Shown one piece after another: positions 25,050-34,073 of a stretch of 64,000 nt of DNA. The position numbers and the translations under genes were made by a program. Position 1 is the first letter of the stretch, and each line of letters starts with the position of its first letter. The notes under the pieces are model-generated. The model was not told where the DNA came from, did not search any database, and worked only from the letters and a program-made list of their open reading frames with translations. The stretch comes from Thiothrix eikelboomii (GTDB taxonomy: Bacteria; Pseudomonadota; Gammaproteobacteria; Thiotrichales; Thiotrichaceae): assembly GCF_900167255.1 (NCBI RefSeq), contig NZ_FUYB01000002.1, positions 1 to 64,000 of the forward strand. The letters run 5' to 3'.

Positions 25050-26600
25050 TTAATAATCTTTATCGGGGAAGTCTGCTTTGCGCTTTGCTATAAACTCGAG
25101 CAAAGCTTCGTCAATCGCTGGATCCATCGGTGGCAACTCATAATCTGCTAGTACGCGCTTCCACTGTGTATTGGCACGCTGCGCCATATCTTGCCCACCC
25201 TCTTCGGTCCATTGCTCAAAACTATTGTTATCTGCAAGAGTAGACCGATAGAAAGCCGTTTCAAAATTGCGCTGAGTATGGGCTGCACCCAAGAAATGCT
25301 TACCCGGCCCCACTTCACGGAAAGCCTCCAGAGCTTGACCATTTTCGCTCATATCCACCCCACCTAACAGCACGGATAGCATATTCGCTTGGTCGACATC
25401 CATCATGAACTTTTCATAGCCCATGACTAAGCCACCTTCCAACCAGCCAGCGGTATGCAGCATGAAATTTACCCCTGCTAAGGCCGCAGTTTGCAAAGTA
25501 TTCGCTGCCTCATAAGCCGCTTGCGCATCCGCTAGCTTAGAAGCACATAAACCACCACCACTACGGAAAGGTACTCCCAAACGCCGCGCAAGGGCAGCCA
25601 CGGTATACATGACTAAGCTAGGTTCAGGCCCACCAAAAGTCGGTGCACCTGATTGCATAGAGACCGCACTTGAGAAAGTACCAAACACCACCGGAGCGCC
25701 GGGGCGAACTAATTGTGCAAACGCCATCCCTGCTAAGGCTTCAGCTAAAATTTGGGTCGCCGTACCGACTACGGTGACTGGCGACATCGCACCGGAGAGA
25801 ATAAACGGTGAAATCACCGTGGCTTGCATATTGCGGGCATAGACTTTTAACGCACCTAACATAGTATCGTCATAAGTCATCGGGGAATTAGCATTGATTA
25901 AGCTAGTGGTCACACAATTATTGGTCGCAAACGCTTCACCGAAGACGATTTTTGCCATGTCCACCGTATCTTGTGCACGACTATGGTGAGTGACTGAGCC
26001 CATGAAGGGTTTATCGCTGTATTTGAGGTGACTATAAATCATGTCGAAATGACGCTTATTCACCGGCAAATCTACCGGTTCGCACACCGTCCCCCCCGAA
26101 TGATGTAAGCCCGGACTCATATAAGCCAGCTTGACAAAATTCCGAAAATCTTCGATTGAGGCGTAGCGCCGACCTTTGTCCAGATCACGCACAAACGGTG
26201 AGCCATAAGCAGGCGCTAATACCATGCGCCTACCGCCAATCACGGTACTACGCTCTGGATTGCGGGCGTGTTGGATAAATTCTTTAGGTGCAGTCGCCTG
26301 AATGATCGAACGACACAGACCACGCGGAAAGCGTACACGTTCCCCCTGAATATCTGCTCCACCTGCTTTGAGCAGGCTTAATGCTTCGGGGTCATCCCGA
26401 AAATCAATGCCAATTTCTTCAAGTAGGGTATCTGCATTATCTTCGATGAGTGCCAGACTCGCTTCATCGAGCAGCTCGAAATAAGGAATACGCCGCTCAA
26501 TAAAGGCCGCTTGTTTGGTCTGAGAAACTTGACGCGCTGCGCGTTTACTATCGCGTCCACCGCCCCGCCGTGCTTGTCTTTCGCTCATGTTCACTACCAC
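25050..26600 (-). CDS. MttB-superfamily methyltransferase without pyrrolysine
   Basis: A 516-residue protein of the trimethylamine methyltransferase family: YFELLDEASLALIEDNADTLLEEIGIDF near residue 40, MVLAPAYGSPFVRDLDKGRR, GGTVCEPVDLPVNKRHFD, PFMGSVTHHSRAQDTVDMAK, and GGPEPSLVMYTVAALARRLGVPFRSGGG. The gene has no internal TAG, so unlike archaeal MttB it lacks pyrrolysine. Non-Pyl members demethylate quaternary amines such as glycine betaine, carnitine or proline betaine; which one applies here is unknown. The start is GTG 26600 with AGGA six bases upstream; ATG 26588 is possible. The N-terminal 25 residues are Arg/Lys-rich and outside the domain. Confidence 0.88.
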   Translation of the reverse strand: MVVNMSERQARRGGGRDSKRAARQVSQTKQAAFIERRIPYFELLDEASLALIEDNADTLLEEIGIDFRDDPEALSLLKAGGADIQGERVRFPRGLCRSIIQATAPKEFIQHARNPERSTVIGGRRMVLAPAYGSPFVRDLDKGRRYASIEDFRNFVKLAYMSPGLHHSGGTVCEPVDLPVNKRHFDMIYSHLKYSDKPFMGSVTHHSRAQDTVDMAKIVFGEAFATNNCVTTSLINANSPMTYDDTMLGALKVYARNMQATVISPFILSGAMSPVTVVGTATQILAEALAGMAFAQLVRPGAPVVFGTFSSAVSMQSGAPTFGGPEPSLVMYTVAALARRLGVPFRSGGGLCASKLADAQAAYEAANTLQTAALAGVNFMLHTAGWLEGGLVMGYEKFMMDVDQANMLSVLLGGVDMSENGQALEAFREVGPGKHFLGAAHTQRNFETAFYRSTLADNNSFEQWTEEGGQDMAQRANTQWKRVLADYELPPMDPAIDEALLEFIAKRKADFPDKDY

Positions 26601-26622
26601 CAGACATCCTATGAATGTCTGG
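26600..26622. promoter_or_regulatory. Inverted repeat at the mttB-like transcription start
   Basis: CCAGACAT (26600-26607) and ATGTCTGG (26615-26622) with a 7-base loop, between the -10 box and the start codon. It may be a second operator half or a short leader hairpin. Confidence 0.4.
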
Positions 26623-26623
26623 C

Positions 26624-26655
26624 ATATTAAATAGCGTTGACTGAACAGTCAATCA
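26624..26655 (-). promoter_or_regulatory. Promoter and palindromic operator of the mttB-like unit
   Basis: On the minus strand TTGACT (26647-26652), 17-base spacer, TAATAT (26624-26629). The operator TTGACTGAACAGTCAATCA (26637-26655) covers the -35 and differs by one base from that at 16864-16882. Near-consensus promoter; repression by a TetR-type factor is the simplest reading. Confidence 0.75.
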
Positions 26656-26712
26656 ATAAAAACAATCACGACAGGTCAAAGATTTGAGAGCTTAAGTCTC
26701 GGCTAAAACCCA

Positions 26713-26771
26713 GTTAAGATCTCGCTAAGACTTTGGTTAAGATCTCACTAAGATCTAGTTAAAATCTTAGC
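26713..26771. repeat. Short tandem repeat between phasin and mttB-like promoter
   Basis: GTTAAGATCTCGCTAAGA (26713) recurs as GTTAAGATCTCACTAAGA at 26736, and partly as GTTAAAATCTTAGC at 26758; period 22-23 bases. Function unknown. Confidence 0.6.
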
Positions 26772-26772
26772 T

Positions 26773-27150
26773 TCAACGAGTTTTATTTAAGCGTTTTGCA
26801 TTAGAAACAGCACGCTTATGCACAGGCTTAATACCACTGGTTAGAATTTGCGTCGCGGCTTGCTCTAATTGATCGACTGGATTCTTGGATGATACGGGTG
26901 CTGCCCACGGAAACCAGAAGGAAAACCATAAGCGTTGATTAATTTCTAGGGTCTGGAGCAGCATGGCATTCCAAGACTCATAGAAAGCTTCAACTTTCTC
27001 TGTTCCCATCCGATAAAACTCACGTTGATCCTTTGCGGATGGATTCGCACCCGCTAACGCCATACGGGTTAGCCGATGAGCGATCACTTGCGGGGCTGCA
27101 TAAGCGACTTCCGACGCTAGTGTAGGTAATGATTTGGACGAATTGGCCAC
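26773..27150 (-). CDS. Phasin-type polyhydroxyalkanoate granule protein
   Basis: A 125-residue, mostly helical protein without signal peptide. The central part, EFYRMGTEKVEAFYESWNAMLLQTLEINQRLWFSFWFPW, is like the phasin family that coats PHA granules. The C-terminus is basic (KPVHKRAVSNAKRLNKTR), as often seen in granule or DNA-associated phasins. The acetoacetyl-CoA reductase at 59373 shows that the organism makes polyhydroxybutyrate. Family assignment is by overall pattern only. Confidence 0.65.
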   Translation of the reverse strand: MANSSKSLPTLASEVAYAAPQVIAHRLTRMALAGANPSAKDQREFYRMGTEKVEAFYESWNAMLLQTLEINQRLWFSFWFPWAAPVSSKNPVDQLEQAATQILTSGIKPVHKRAVSNAKRLNKTR

Positions 27151-27223
27151 TCTATTCTCCTAGAGAGATGCTTAAATTGTTGCAGTGCAGCAAATATAGC
27201 ATAAATCATTCTACGAATGCACT

Positions 27224-28099
27224 TTAATTCACACGAATCGGAATAAAGCGCTCTGGTTTGGCACTCGGTTTAATCGGTGGCGCCCAAGCATGCCCATAAA
27301 TCACCTCATACGTCGCCGGATACAGTCCCTGATCCAAACGGTAAGCCTCATACGCCTGATAAAAGTCTTGCAGTCGCTGCTTACCTGTCAAACCACGATG
27401 TCGACCTAAGGTCGCATTATTCGCACCAATCGCTTTTAAATCCTGCAATAAGCCCTTCACCGTCGGATAAGTAACCGTGATCAGCTCCCGATCCATAACC
27501 GGATCATGAAAACCCGCTGCTAGCAAAGCATCCCCGACATCATGCATATCTACAAATTGACTAGCATGTGTATAGCCATCCACTTGCTGCCAACTTTGGC
27601 GCAATTCATACAAAGTATCTGGACCAAATGTGGTAAAGGTCAACAAACCATCTGGACGGATCACCCGTGCACACTCTTGAAAAACAGTGACTAAATCATT
27701 GCACCACTGCAACATGAGATTAGAAATTAATAGCTCCGCACAATCATCCTTCAAGGGCAGCTGTTGCACATCCGCATTCACGCCGTGAAACTGTGGCTGA
27801 TCCAGTAAGCGCGTGTTGGCCGTAGTTACCATCGCCAAAGCCAAATCGACCCCGATCACCTCTGCATGGGGATAACGGCTAAAGAGCTGTTGGCTAATCG
27901 CCCCGGTACCACAACCTAGATCTAAAATACGGGCTGGAGCCAAGCGCACATAATCTAAACGCTCGATTAAACGCTGACCAATTTCGCGCTGCAATACAGC
28001 GGCCTCATCATAGGTTTGTGCGGCACGCTCAAACCCAGTACGGGTCTTGAAAGGATCAAGGCAGTGAGCTAACTCATTCGGTAGGTGCTTAAAGTGCAT
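27224..28099 (-). CDS. bioC: Malonyl-ACP O-methyltransferase BioC
   Basis: A 291-residue SAM-dependent methyltransferase that caps malonyl-ACP to start pimelate synthesis for biotin. SAM motif I is ILDLGCGTGAISQQL near residue 58, preceded by RAAQTYDEAAVLQREIGQRLIERL, a BioC hallmark; later LISNLMLQWCNDL and the typical LLQDLKAIGANNA near 210. Its start overlaps the bioH stop by 11 bases. The rest of the biotin operon (bioBFD) is not in this window. Confidence 0.92.
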   Translation of the reverse strand: MHFKHLPNELAHCLDPFKTRTGFERAAQTYDEAAVLQREIGQRLIERLDYVRLAPARILDLGCGTGAISQQLFSRYPHAEVIGVDLALAMVTTANTRLLDQPQFHGVNADVQQLPLKDDCAELLISNLMLQWCNDLVTVFQECARVIRPDGLLTFTTFGPDTLYELRQSWQQVDGYTHASQFVDMHDVGDALLAAGFHDPVMDRELITVTYPTVKGLLQDLKAIGANNATLGRHRGLTGKQRLQDFYQAYEAYRLDQGLYPATYEVIYGHAWAPPIKPSAKPERFIPIRVN

Positions 28100-28853
28100 G
28101 CATGAAATCTTCCACTAAGTTCATAAATTCATCAGGGTGAGTGACAAAGGGTAGATGAGCTGCTTTAGGCAATACCACAATTTGCTCCGCTGGATAATGC
28201 AAAGTTTGTAAACCCAGCGCTAAACTACTAGGGATTAATTTATCTAAGCGCCCTAAAATCCACAGGCAAGGTTGCTTAACCGGAGTTGGCCGACAATCAG
28301 CACTGCCTAAAATCGCTAAGCCATCTTCTAAGGCAGCTAGACTCGCAGGTTCTTGCAAGATCTGATCGCGCAAAGCCTGCAAAGCCGCTGGATCACTACG
28401 TACTCCCATAAATTGCAGGGCAAAGAAACGTTTGACCGTCGCGGTATAATCCTGTGCTAAATTATCCGCAAACTCCTGTAAGACCTCAGCACTTAAAGCA
28501 TAAGGCCAATCTTCAGCGACGACGAAACGCGGGGTCGTGGCAATCAGCATTAAAGCTGACACCTGCTGAGGTAAACGCTGAGCCAAGGCCTGAGCAATGA
28601 TACCCCCCAATGACCAACCCATCAGCACTGCCCCGTCTGGAATAATCGGGATGAGCTGCTCAACGACCGCCTCAAGCTGACCTAGTTTAAGGGCAGAACT
28701 GCGTCCATGCCCGGGTAGATCAACCCAAGTAACCTGTGCCTGTTGGAGCAAGCGCGCCCGAATCGGTTGCCACACACGTTGGTTCATCCCCCAACCATGC
28801 AACACCACCAGCGGCCTACCCTGCCCTTCAGTGACTGTAAAAAGCTGCGACAA
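28089..28853 (-). CDS. bioH: Pimeloyl-ACP methyl ester esterase BioH
   Basis: A 254-residue alpha/beta hydrolase that removes the methyl ester from pimeloyl-ACP after chain extension. The oxyanion region is VVLHGWGMNQRVW, the nucleophile Ser is in LMGWSLGG, and the acid and His are in GRLDKLIP and KAAHLPFVTHPDEF. I chose TTG at 28851-28853: AAGGAAG lies just upstream, and the protein then has the E. coli BioH length and N-terminal layout. Starting at TTG 28898 or ATG 28886 would add an unrelated leader without a ribosome site. Confidence 0.9.
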   Translation of the reverse strand: MSQLFTVTEGQGRPLVVLHGWGMNQRVWQPIRARLLQQAQVTWVDLPGHGRSSALKLGQLEAVVEQLIPIIPDGAVLMGWSLGGIIAQALAQRLPQQVSALMLIATTPRFVVAEDWPYALSAEVLQEFADNLAQDYTATVKRFFALQFMGVRSDPAALQALRDQILQEPASLAALEDGLAILGSADCRPTPVKQPCLWILGRLDKLIPSSLALGLQTLHYPAEQIVVLPKAAHLPFVTHPDEFMNLVEDFMHAL

Positions 28854-28915
28854 TTCTCTTCCTTTCACGCTATGATGTTGGCGCATTCTAACAAGCAATA
28901 AGGGATCACGCTGCT

Positions 28916-29524
28916 ATGTCCTATGCCCTGCTGATACTGGCTTATTTAATGGGTTCAGTTTCGACCGCCATTATTACCTGCAAATTAATGGGCTTACCCG
29001 ATCCACGCACCACTGGCTCGAATAATCCGGGGGCAACTAATGTCTTGCGGGTAGGTGGTAAGAAAGCGGCCATCATTACACTCATCGGCGATATGCTCAA
29101 GGGCTTGTTACCCGTCCTGTTAGGGCAAGCGCTCGGCCTAAGCTATGGCTGGTTGTTTGCCGTTGGCTTTGCCGCTTTTTTAGGGCATTTATACCCGATT
29201 TACTACCAGTTTAAAGGGGGTAAAGGGGTCGCCACTGCACTCGGTGTGTATTTTGGAATACATTTTTGGGCGGGTCTGAGCATTGCCTTGCTTTGGTTAT
29301 TTATTGCTAAGGTTCTGAAAATTTCTTCACTCGCAGCGCTCATTGCCACCCTCCTCGCGCCGTTAATTTTTTATTTCTTTACTCACAGTGCCAGTTTAGC
29401 AGGCGGGATGCTACTGATGACGGGTTTGATTTGGTGGCGGCATCAATCCAATATTAAAAATCTACTCGCTGGCCAAGAAGGCCAAATAAAAATAAATAAT
29501 CAAGATCAGCATAACGACCAGTAA
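28916..29524 (+). CDS. plsY: Acyl-phosphate glycerol-3-phosphate acyltransferase PlsY
   Basis: A 202-residue inner-membrane protein with about five hydrophobic helices. PlsY motifs are all visible: LAYLMGSVSTAI near residue 8, DPRTTGSNNPGATNVLR near 30-47, and GHLYPIYYQFKGGKGVATALG near 88-108. It acylates glycerol-3-phosphate in the first step of phospholipid synthesis. The C-terminal tail (GQEGQIKINNQDQHNDQ) is polar. Divergent from bioH. Confidence 0.95.
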   Translation: MSYALLILAYLMGSVSTAIITCKLMGLPDPRTTGSNNPGATNVLRVGGKKAAIITLIGDMLKGLLPVLLGQALGLSYGWLFAVGFAAFLGHLYPIYYQFKGGKGVATALGVYFGIHFWAGLSIALLWLFIAKVLKISSLAALIATLLAPLIFYFFTHSASLAGGMLLMTGLIWWRHQSNIKNLLAGQEGQIKINNQDQHNDQ

Positions 29525-29535
29525 CTATTCACAAC

Positions 29536-30228
29536 ATGGCTAATTTCCATACACACCTCACTTGGGCAGCGGCGGGTTCAGGTTTGCTCTCAGTTTTATG
29601 CTTACAAGTTGGTTTAGTCAGTCAACAAGATGCTCTGATGCTAGCCTTAGTCGGTACTATCGGCGGAATTTTGCCGGATGTGGATCTGCAACATGCTTAT
29701 CCGAGCCGGATTATGTTTTCGATGCTAGGCATCTTTGTGGCTTTTTTAATGGTATTTTCTGTTAAAAATGAGATGTCGATCAGTGAGTTATGGTTAGTAG
29801 GCATTGGTGCTTTCTTAAGTATTCGCTTTGTATTTTGGCAAGTTTTTCATAAATACACCACTCATCGCGGCTCTATCCACTCGATCCTTGCTGCCTTGTT
29901 TGCTACTTTTTCCACGACAGCGGTGAGTTATCATCTATTGGGTAAAAACGACTTCACCGCATGGCTGCTTGGTTTGTTCTTATTTTTAGGGTTTATTCTA
30001 CATTTAATCCTTGATGAAATTTACAGCGTTGATTTTATGAATTATCGAATCAAGCGTTCTTTTGGCAGCGCTTTAAAATTATTTGACGGCAAAAAACCCG
30101 CTAAGTCACTGTTTATGTTAGGAATGACCTTTCTAGTTTGGTTTGCCACCCCGAGTGAACAACGCTTCTGGGATACCTTCACCAGCCCACAGACTTATCA
30201 AATTATTAATGGCCGTTTACTCCCCTGA
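29536..30228 (+). CDS. YdjM-like membrane-bound metal-dependent hydrolase family protein
   Basis: A 230-residue polytopic membrane protein. Conserved polar motifs lie at membrane edges: MANFHTHLTWAAAGSG at the start, GGILPDVDLQHAYPSR near residue 48, HKYTTHRGSIHSILAALF near 110, and HLILDEIYSVDF near 155. The His/Asp pattern is that of the YdjM/DUF457 family, presumed metal hydrolases with no proven substrate. It starts 11 bases after plsY and is probably cotranscribed with it. Confidence 0.75.
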   Translation: MANFHTHLTWAAAGSGLLSVLCLQVGLVSQQDALMLALVGTIGGILPDVDLQHAYPSRIMFSMLGIFVAFLMVFSVKNEMSISELWLVGIGAFLSIRFVFWQVFHKYTTHRGSIHSILAALFATFSTTAVSYHLLGKNDFTAWLLGLFLFLGFILHLILDEIYSVDFMNYRIKRSFGSALKLFDGKKPAKSLFMLGMTFLVWFATPSEQRFWDTFTSPQTYQIINGRLLP

Positions 30229-30368
30229 AACAACCATAAATTCCACTTATCGGCTTTTTTACCACATCCGCCAAGATTAAGTTAGAATTCTGTAATCCTT
30301 GATAGGATTAGACCACAACTTCAGATCAAAAAATTAAATAACTAAATCTTGTAAAGAGGGGTTCACTC

Positions 30369-30893
30369 ATGTTTCCAAAGATTCACCTGTTTAAAAAGCG
30401 CGACTACGCTTATTTGCTAGTGGCAGCTTCGGTGATTGCAGGGAGTATTGCGATTGCAAATACTCAAGGCTCAAAAGCGCCACTGCAAAATACGATGACT
30501 GCCTATGTAGTGAGCACCGATCAAGCAGGTAAAGAAGTCCTTGAGCCAGCTAGCGAAGTAGCACCTGGCCAAACTGTCGAATATCAACTGACTTACGAAA
30601 ATACCAGCACCAACCCATTGAAAGATCTGATTGTCACAGGGCCTGTGCCACGTGTCACCGCTTACATTGGCAAAAGTGCATTTACTGAAGCCAAAGCGAA
30701 TTTACAAGTGAGTATCGACGGTGGCAAAACCTTCGAAACTGAACCTGTTAAGCGCATGGTGAAAGATGCTAATGGTAAGAAAGTTGAGAAAATCATCCCA
30801 CCAAGTGCTTATACCCACTTACGTTGGACGATGAAAGAGCCGCTGAATGCAGGTGAAGTCAAAAACTTTGCTTATCGCTCTGTTGTGAAATAA
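30369..30893 (+). CDS. Secreted single-module DUF11-type protein
   Basis: A 174-residue protein with an N-terminal membrane/signal segment (YAYLLVAASVIAGSIAIA). The mature part is one beta-sandwich of the DUF11 type: EVAPGQTVEYQLTYENTSTNPLKDLIVTGPVPRV near residue 65, ending in LNAGEVKNFAYRSVVK. The same ending pattern closes the big proteins at 33937, 42882 and 49809, so this is a stand-alone copy of their C-terminal module. It is the first gene of the surface cluster. An inverted repeat TAATCC-TTGATA-GGATTA (30293-30310) lies in its upstream region. Function unknown. Confidence 0.75.
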   Translation: MFPKIHLFKKRDYAYLLVAASVIAGSIAIANTQGSKAPLQNTMTAYVVSTDQAGKEVLEPASEVAPGQTVEYQLTYENTSTNPLKDLIVTGPVPRVTAYIGKSAFTEAKANLQVSIDGGKTFETEPVKRMVKDANGKKVEKIIPPSAYTHLRWTMKEPLNAGEVKNFAYRSVVK

Positions 30894-30949
30894 TCAAACC
30901 AAACCCTTAAGTGTCACTAATTAATAAAAACAAGAGAGAGTCACAATTC

Positions 30950-33937
30950 ATGACCTTCAATAAAAGAAAACTAAGCCAAGTTTGTGCAGGCGCACTGTTG
31001 GCTGGTGGTCTAGTCGTTAGTATTGCACCAGCGGTTGCAGCCACTGCTGCTGGTACCCTCATTAAGAACTTAGCGACAGTCACTTATGAAGACTCCGCTG
31101 GTAATCAGTATTCCGCTCAATCCAATGAAGCGGTGATTACCGTTAAGCAAGTCTATGAAGCTGAATTAAGCAGCGATAGCACGAAAACAGCGACAGCGGG
31201 TCAGATCGCATATATTCAACACACCTTAACCAATAATGGTAATGGTACAGACACTTATACCTTAACCGCGACCAATGATGGTAGTATCGTTGACGATCTC
31301 AACGCTGGTTCAGTGAAGGTTTATCGTGATCTGAATGGTAATGGTTTAGTCGATGCAGGTGAACCTGAGGTTAGTAGTGTAACCCTAGCCGCTGGTGACA
31401 GTGCTGAATTGGTGATTGCAGTAGCCGTACCGAGCAGTGCAGCCACCGGCGACGAGTTGGGCGTGATCTTAACCGCTACGTCTACGAACGGCACAGTGAC
31501 TGACGCTAGCCCAAGCAAAGGTACTGATACCCTAGATGGCACTAACCAAGACTTAATCACCGTTTCTGGTGATGCTGTGCTGAACTACACCAAATCAGCG
31601 GTCTTAAATGCAGCAACCAACCAAATCACTTATACCTTAACCATTACCAATACCGGTAATCGTGCAGCCACCGATGTGAATATCTATGATGCTATTCCCG
31701 TCGATAATGCTGGCACACCAATGACTTTAGTCAGCACCAGTGCGGCAGGCTTATTAACTGCGAATGGTGATACTTTACCTGCTGCAGCCACTTTGGACGA
31801 AACAGCACTTAACATTGATTTGAACAATGATGGTGATAAAACCGATGCGGCCTTAGCCGGTATTAGTGGGATTGATGCCTCGATTGCGCCAAACCAGACG
31901 GTTAGCGTCAACATGGTTGTACAATACGATCCAGCTACCTTTAACAATAATGCTATCCCTGGCTCTGCTGGCGACATTATTAAAAATACAGCTTGGTTAA
32001 CGGCCGATTTAGATGGTAATCCAGGTACGACTGAAGAACCGATTCCAACCAATCCAACACAAACTGTCTTGCCACAAAACTATGGCGTTAATACTGCGGA
32101 CACCGGCGAGAATAACGGCGCTGCTGACACCACTAACAATGGTCAAGACGATGACGCTCTGAATAACACGCAGCTAGTCACTCAAGCACCAGTAGGCTCT
32201 TCAGCCCTATTCTTAGTCGATGTCACTAATAATGGCTCGGGTACAGATACCTTTGAATTATTAATCGCTAGAGGCGATTTCCCTGCTGGTACCACTTTCA
32301 CCATTTGGAATGAAGCCGGTACCGTTCAAATCACTGACACCAATAATGAAGGTGGAGTTGACACCGGTCCATTAGCTTCAGGTGCGACCAAAACCTTCAT
32401 GGTTAAGGCTCAACTACCATCCACGACTAGCGGTGACAATGGTGGAGCTGGTTTCACAGCCACCGTAACGGCTACCTCGGCTACTGATCCTGCGGTCTCT
32501 CCTGCTAGCGATACCACTAACTTAAAGTTGGCTGAAATTACTGCCTCTGGCGTGGACTTAACGGATAGTGCTGACGGTGCAACCCCCGGCGTAAACGTGG
32601 ATGATCTCGGTGCAACACCTTATACCATCAACGATGGTACTAACCCCGGTGCTCGCCCAACCTTCTCAGGTACGGTTGGTGGTGAGGTAGAAATCCCCTT
32701 CTATATTGATAATGACTCAGGTTCTGCTGACTCATTCAAGCTGTATGCTGGTGGTAGCGATGGCACAACCTTAGGTACTTTACCTGCTGGTTGGACTGTA
32801 GAATTCTATGCAACCGATGGCTCAGGTAATCGCACTGGCGCCCCAATCACGACCACGCCTTCACTCCCTGCAGGCACGACCGATAAAAAATATATTGCGG
32901 TGGTTACGATCTCTGCTGATCCAGCCCAAGCGGCGGCTGACTATGGCACAGTCGATACCAATGCTGATGGTGATGGTGATCAACTGATCTCTATTCGAGT
33001 TCTGTCTTCAGCCACTGGCGCATCTGACATTATGATGGATGCGGTGGATGTTGCACCTTTACGTCAAGTTGCCTTGACACCTCCAGGCTCTGATCAAATC
33101 CAAGCAGGTGGCTCGGTTGACTATACACACACATTAGACAACACCGGGAATACTGAAGAGACGCTTGAGTTGAGTGCAGCTAACCCCGGCACGACAGCAG
33201 GCTGGAATAATACCATCATGGTAGACACCACTGGCGATGGCGTACCTGATAAAGCCGCTAGCCAATTAGCTCCTGGTGATGTTGTTTATGGTAAAGATAA
33301 CAGTGGCTCTATCGTGCCAGTTGCTTGGACAGATAGCGATAATGACGGCAACCCAGAGGTTACTTTACCAGCGGGCGTGTCTTTAGCCGTTACACCGATT
33401 GTGTTTGCTCCTAGCGATGCAGCACCGGGCGAAATCAATACCTTAACCGTCACAGCAACCAATATGGACACTGACACAGACGGTGCAGGTCCTGATACGG
33501 CAGGTCCTAATGCCAGCGTAGAAGACATTTCTACAGTGATCTTAGGTCAAGTACGCTTAGTAAAAACCGTTGCCTATGACGCTGGTTGTGATGGCATGGC
33601 GGATGGCGCCTTCGCAGCTAACTTAAGTACTCAAGTTGCCCCTGGTGAATGTGCGATTTGGAATATCGTGGCAGAAAACCAAGGTGATACGAATGCTCTG
33701 AATGTGATTGTGCGTGACAACGTACCGACCTATACCACCTATAAAGCGGGTAGTTTGAAGTATGCCCTAGGTAGTGCGGCCTTAGCTGCTCGGACGGATG
33801 TAGTTGATAGTGACAATGCAGAACAAGTAAGCGGCACGGTATCCTTCTTTGCAGGTACCGGCTCAACAGCAACTGCAGGTGGTACTTTATTACCCGGCCA
33901 AACAGCCACTGTCCAATTCAGCACTAAAGTTGATTAA
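30950..33937 (+). CDS. Large secreted DUF11-repeat surface protein (995 aa)
   Basis: Signal peptide at residues 1-31 (CAGALLAGGLVVSIAPAVAA). The mature start GTLIKNLATVTYEDSAGNQYSAQSN is also found, in variant form, in the proteins at 34074 and 40249. Then follow repeated beta-sandwich modules with TNTGN or NNGNGTDTYTL motifs and acidic dockerin-like loops (DLNGNGLVDAGEPE near 130, DTTGDGVPDK near 760) that may bind calcium. The last module (from about residue 867) begins VRLVKTVAYDAGCDG and ends LLPGQTATVQFSTKVD. The composition is rich in Thr, Asn, Gly and Asp, almost free of Cys, as in S-layer or adhesin proteins. ATG 30950 follows AAGAGAGAG. A strong terminator ends the unit. Confidence 0.8.
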   Translation: MTFNKRKLSQVCAGALLAGGLVVSIAPAVAATAAGTLIKNLATVTYEDSAGNQYSAQSNEAVITVKQVYEAELSSDSTKTATAGQIAYIQHTLTNNGNGTDTYTLTATNDGSIVDDLNAGSVKVYRDLNGNGLVDAGEPEVSSVTLAAGDSAELVIAVAVPSSAATGDELGVILTATSTNGTVTDASPSKGTDTLDGTNQDLITVSGDAVLNYTKSAVLNAATNQITYTLTITNTGNRAATDVNIYDAIPVDNAGTPMTLVSTSAAGLLTANGDTLPAAATLDETALNIDLNNDGDKTDAALAGISGIDASIAPNQTVSVNMVVQYDPATFNNNAIPGSAGDIIKNTAWLTADLDGNPGTTEEPIPTNPTQTVLPQNYGVNTADTGENNGAADTTNNGQDDDALNNTQLVTQAPVGSSALFLVDVTNNGSGTDTFELLIARGDFPAGTTFTIWNEAGTVQITDTNNEGGVDTGPLASGATKTFMVKAQLPSTTSGDNGGAGFTATVTATSATDPAVSPASDTTNLKLAEITASGVDLTDSADGATPGVNVDDLGATPYTINDGTNPGARPTFSGTVGGEVEIPFYIDNDSGSADSFKLYAGGSDGTTLGTLPAGWTVEFYATDGSGNRTGAPITTTPSLPAGTTDKKYIAVVTISADPAQAAADYGTVDTNADGDGDQLISIRVLSSATGASDIMMDAVDVAPLRQVALTPPGSDQIQAGGSVDYTHTLDNTGNTEETLELSAANPGTTAGWNNTIMVDTTGDGVPDKAASQLAPGDVVYGKDNSGSIVPVAWTDSDNDGNPEVTLPAGVSLAVTPIVFAPSDAAPGEINTLTVTATNMDTDTDGAGPDTAGPNASVEDISTVILGQVRLVKTVAYDAGCDGMADGAFAANLSTQVAPGECAIWNIVAENQGDTNALNVIVRDNVPTYTTYKAGSLKYALGSAALAARTDVVDSDNAEQVSGTVSFFAGTGSTATAGGTLLPGQTATVQFSTKVD

Positions 33938-33962
33938 TTTTAGATCTGAATAGCGCAAACCG

Positions 33963-33992
33963 ACTCCCTCTACTTTAGTAGGGGGAGTTTTA
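33963..33992 (+). terminator. Terminator after the 995-aa surface protein gene
   Basis: An 11-base stem (33963-33973 with 33978-33988, one G-T pair), loop TTTA, then TTTTAT. Confidence 0.9.
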
Positions 33993-34073
33993 TGAATAAA
34001 ATGGCGCTGTGGTGATTTCCACAAACACTACCTTGCACCCACACAATTAGAAAAATAACCAAGAGAGGCAGGC

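Noticed and set aside
25050-26600. Pyrrolysine-containing MttB
   Set aside because: The frame has no internal TAG across the family domain, and no pyl genes are in the window, so it is an ordinary non-Pyl homologue.
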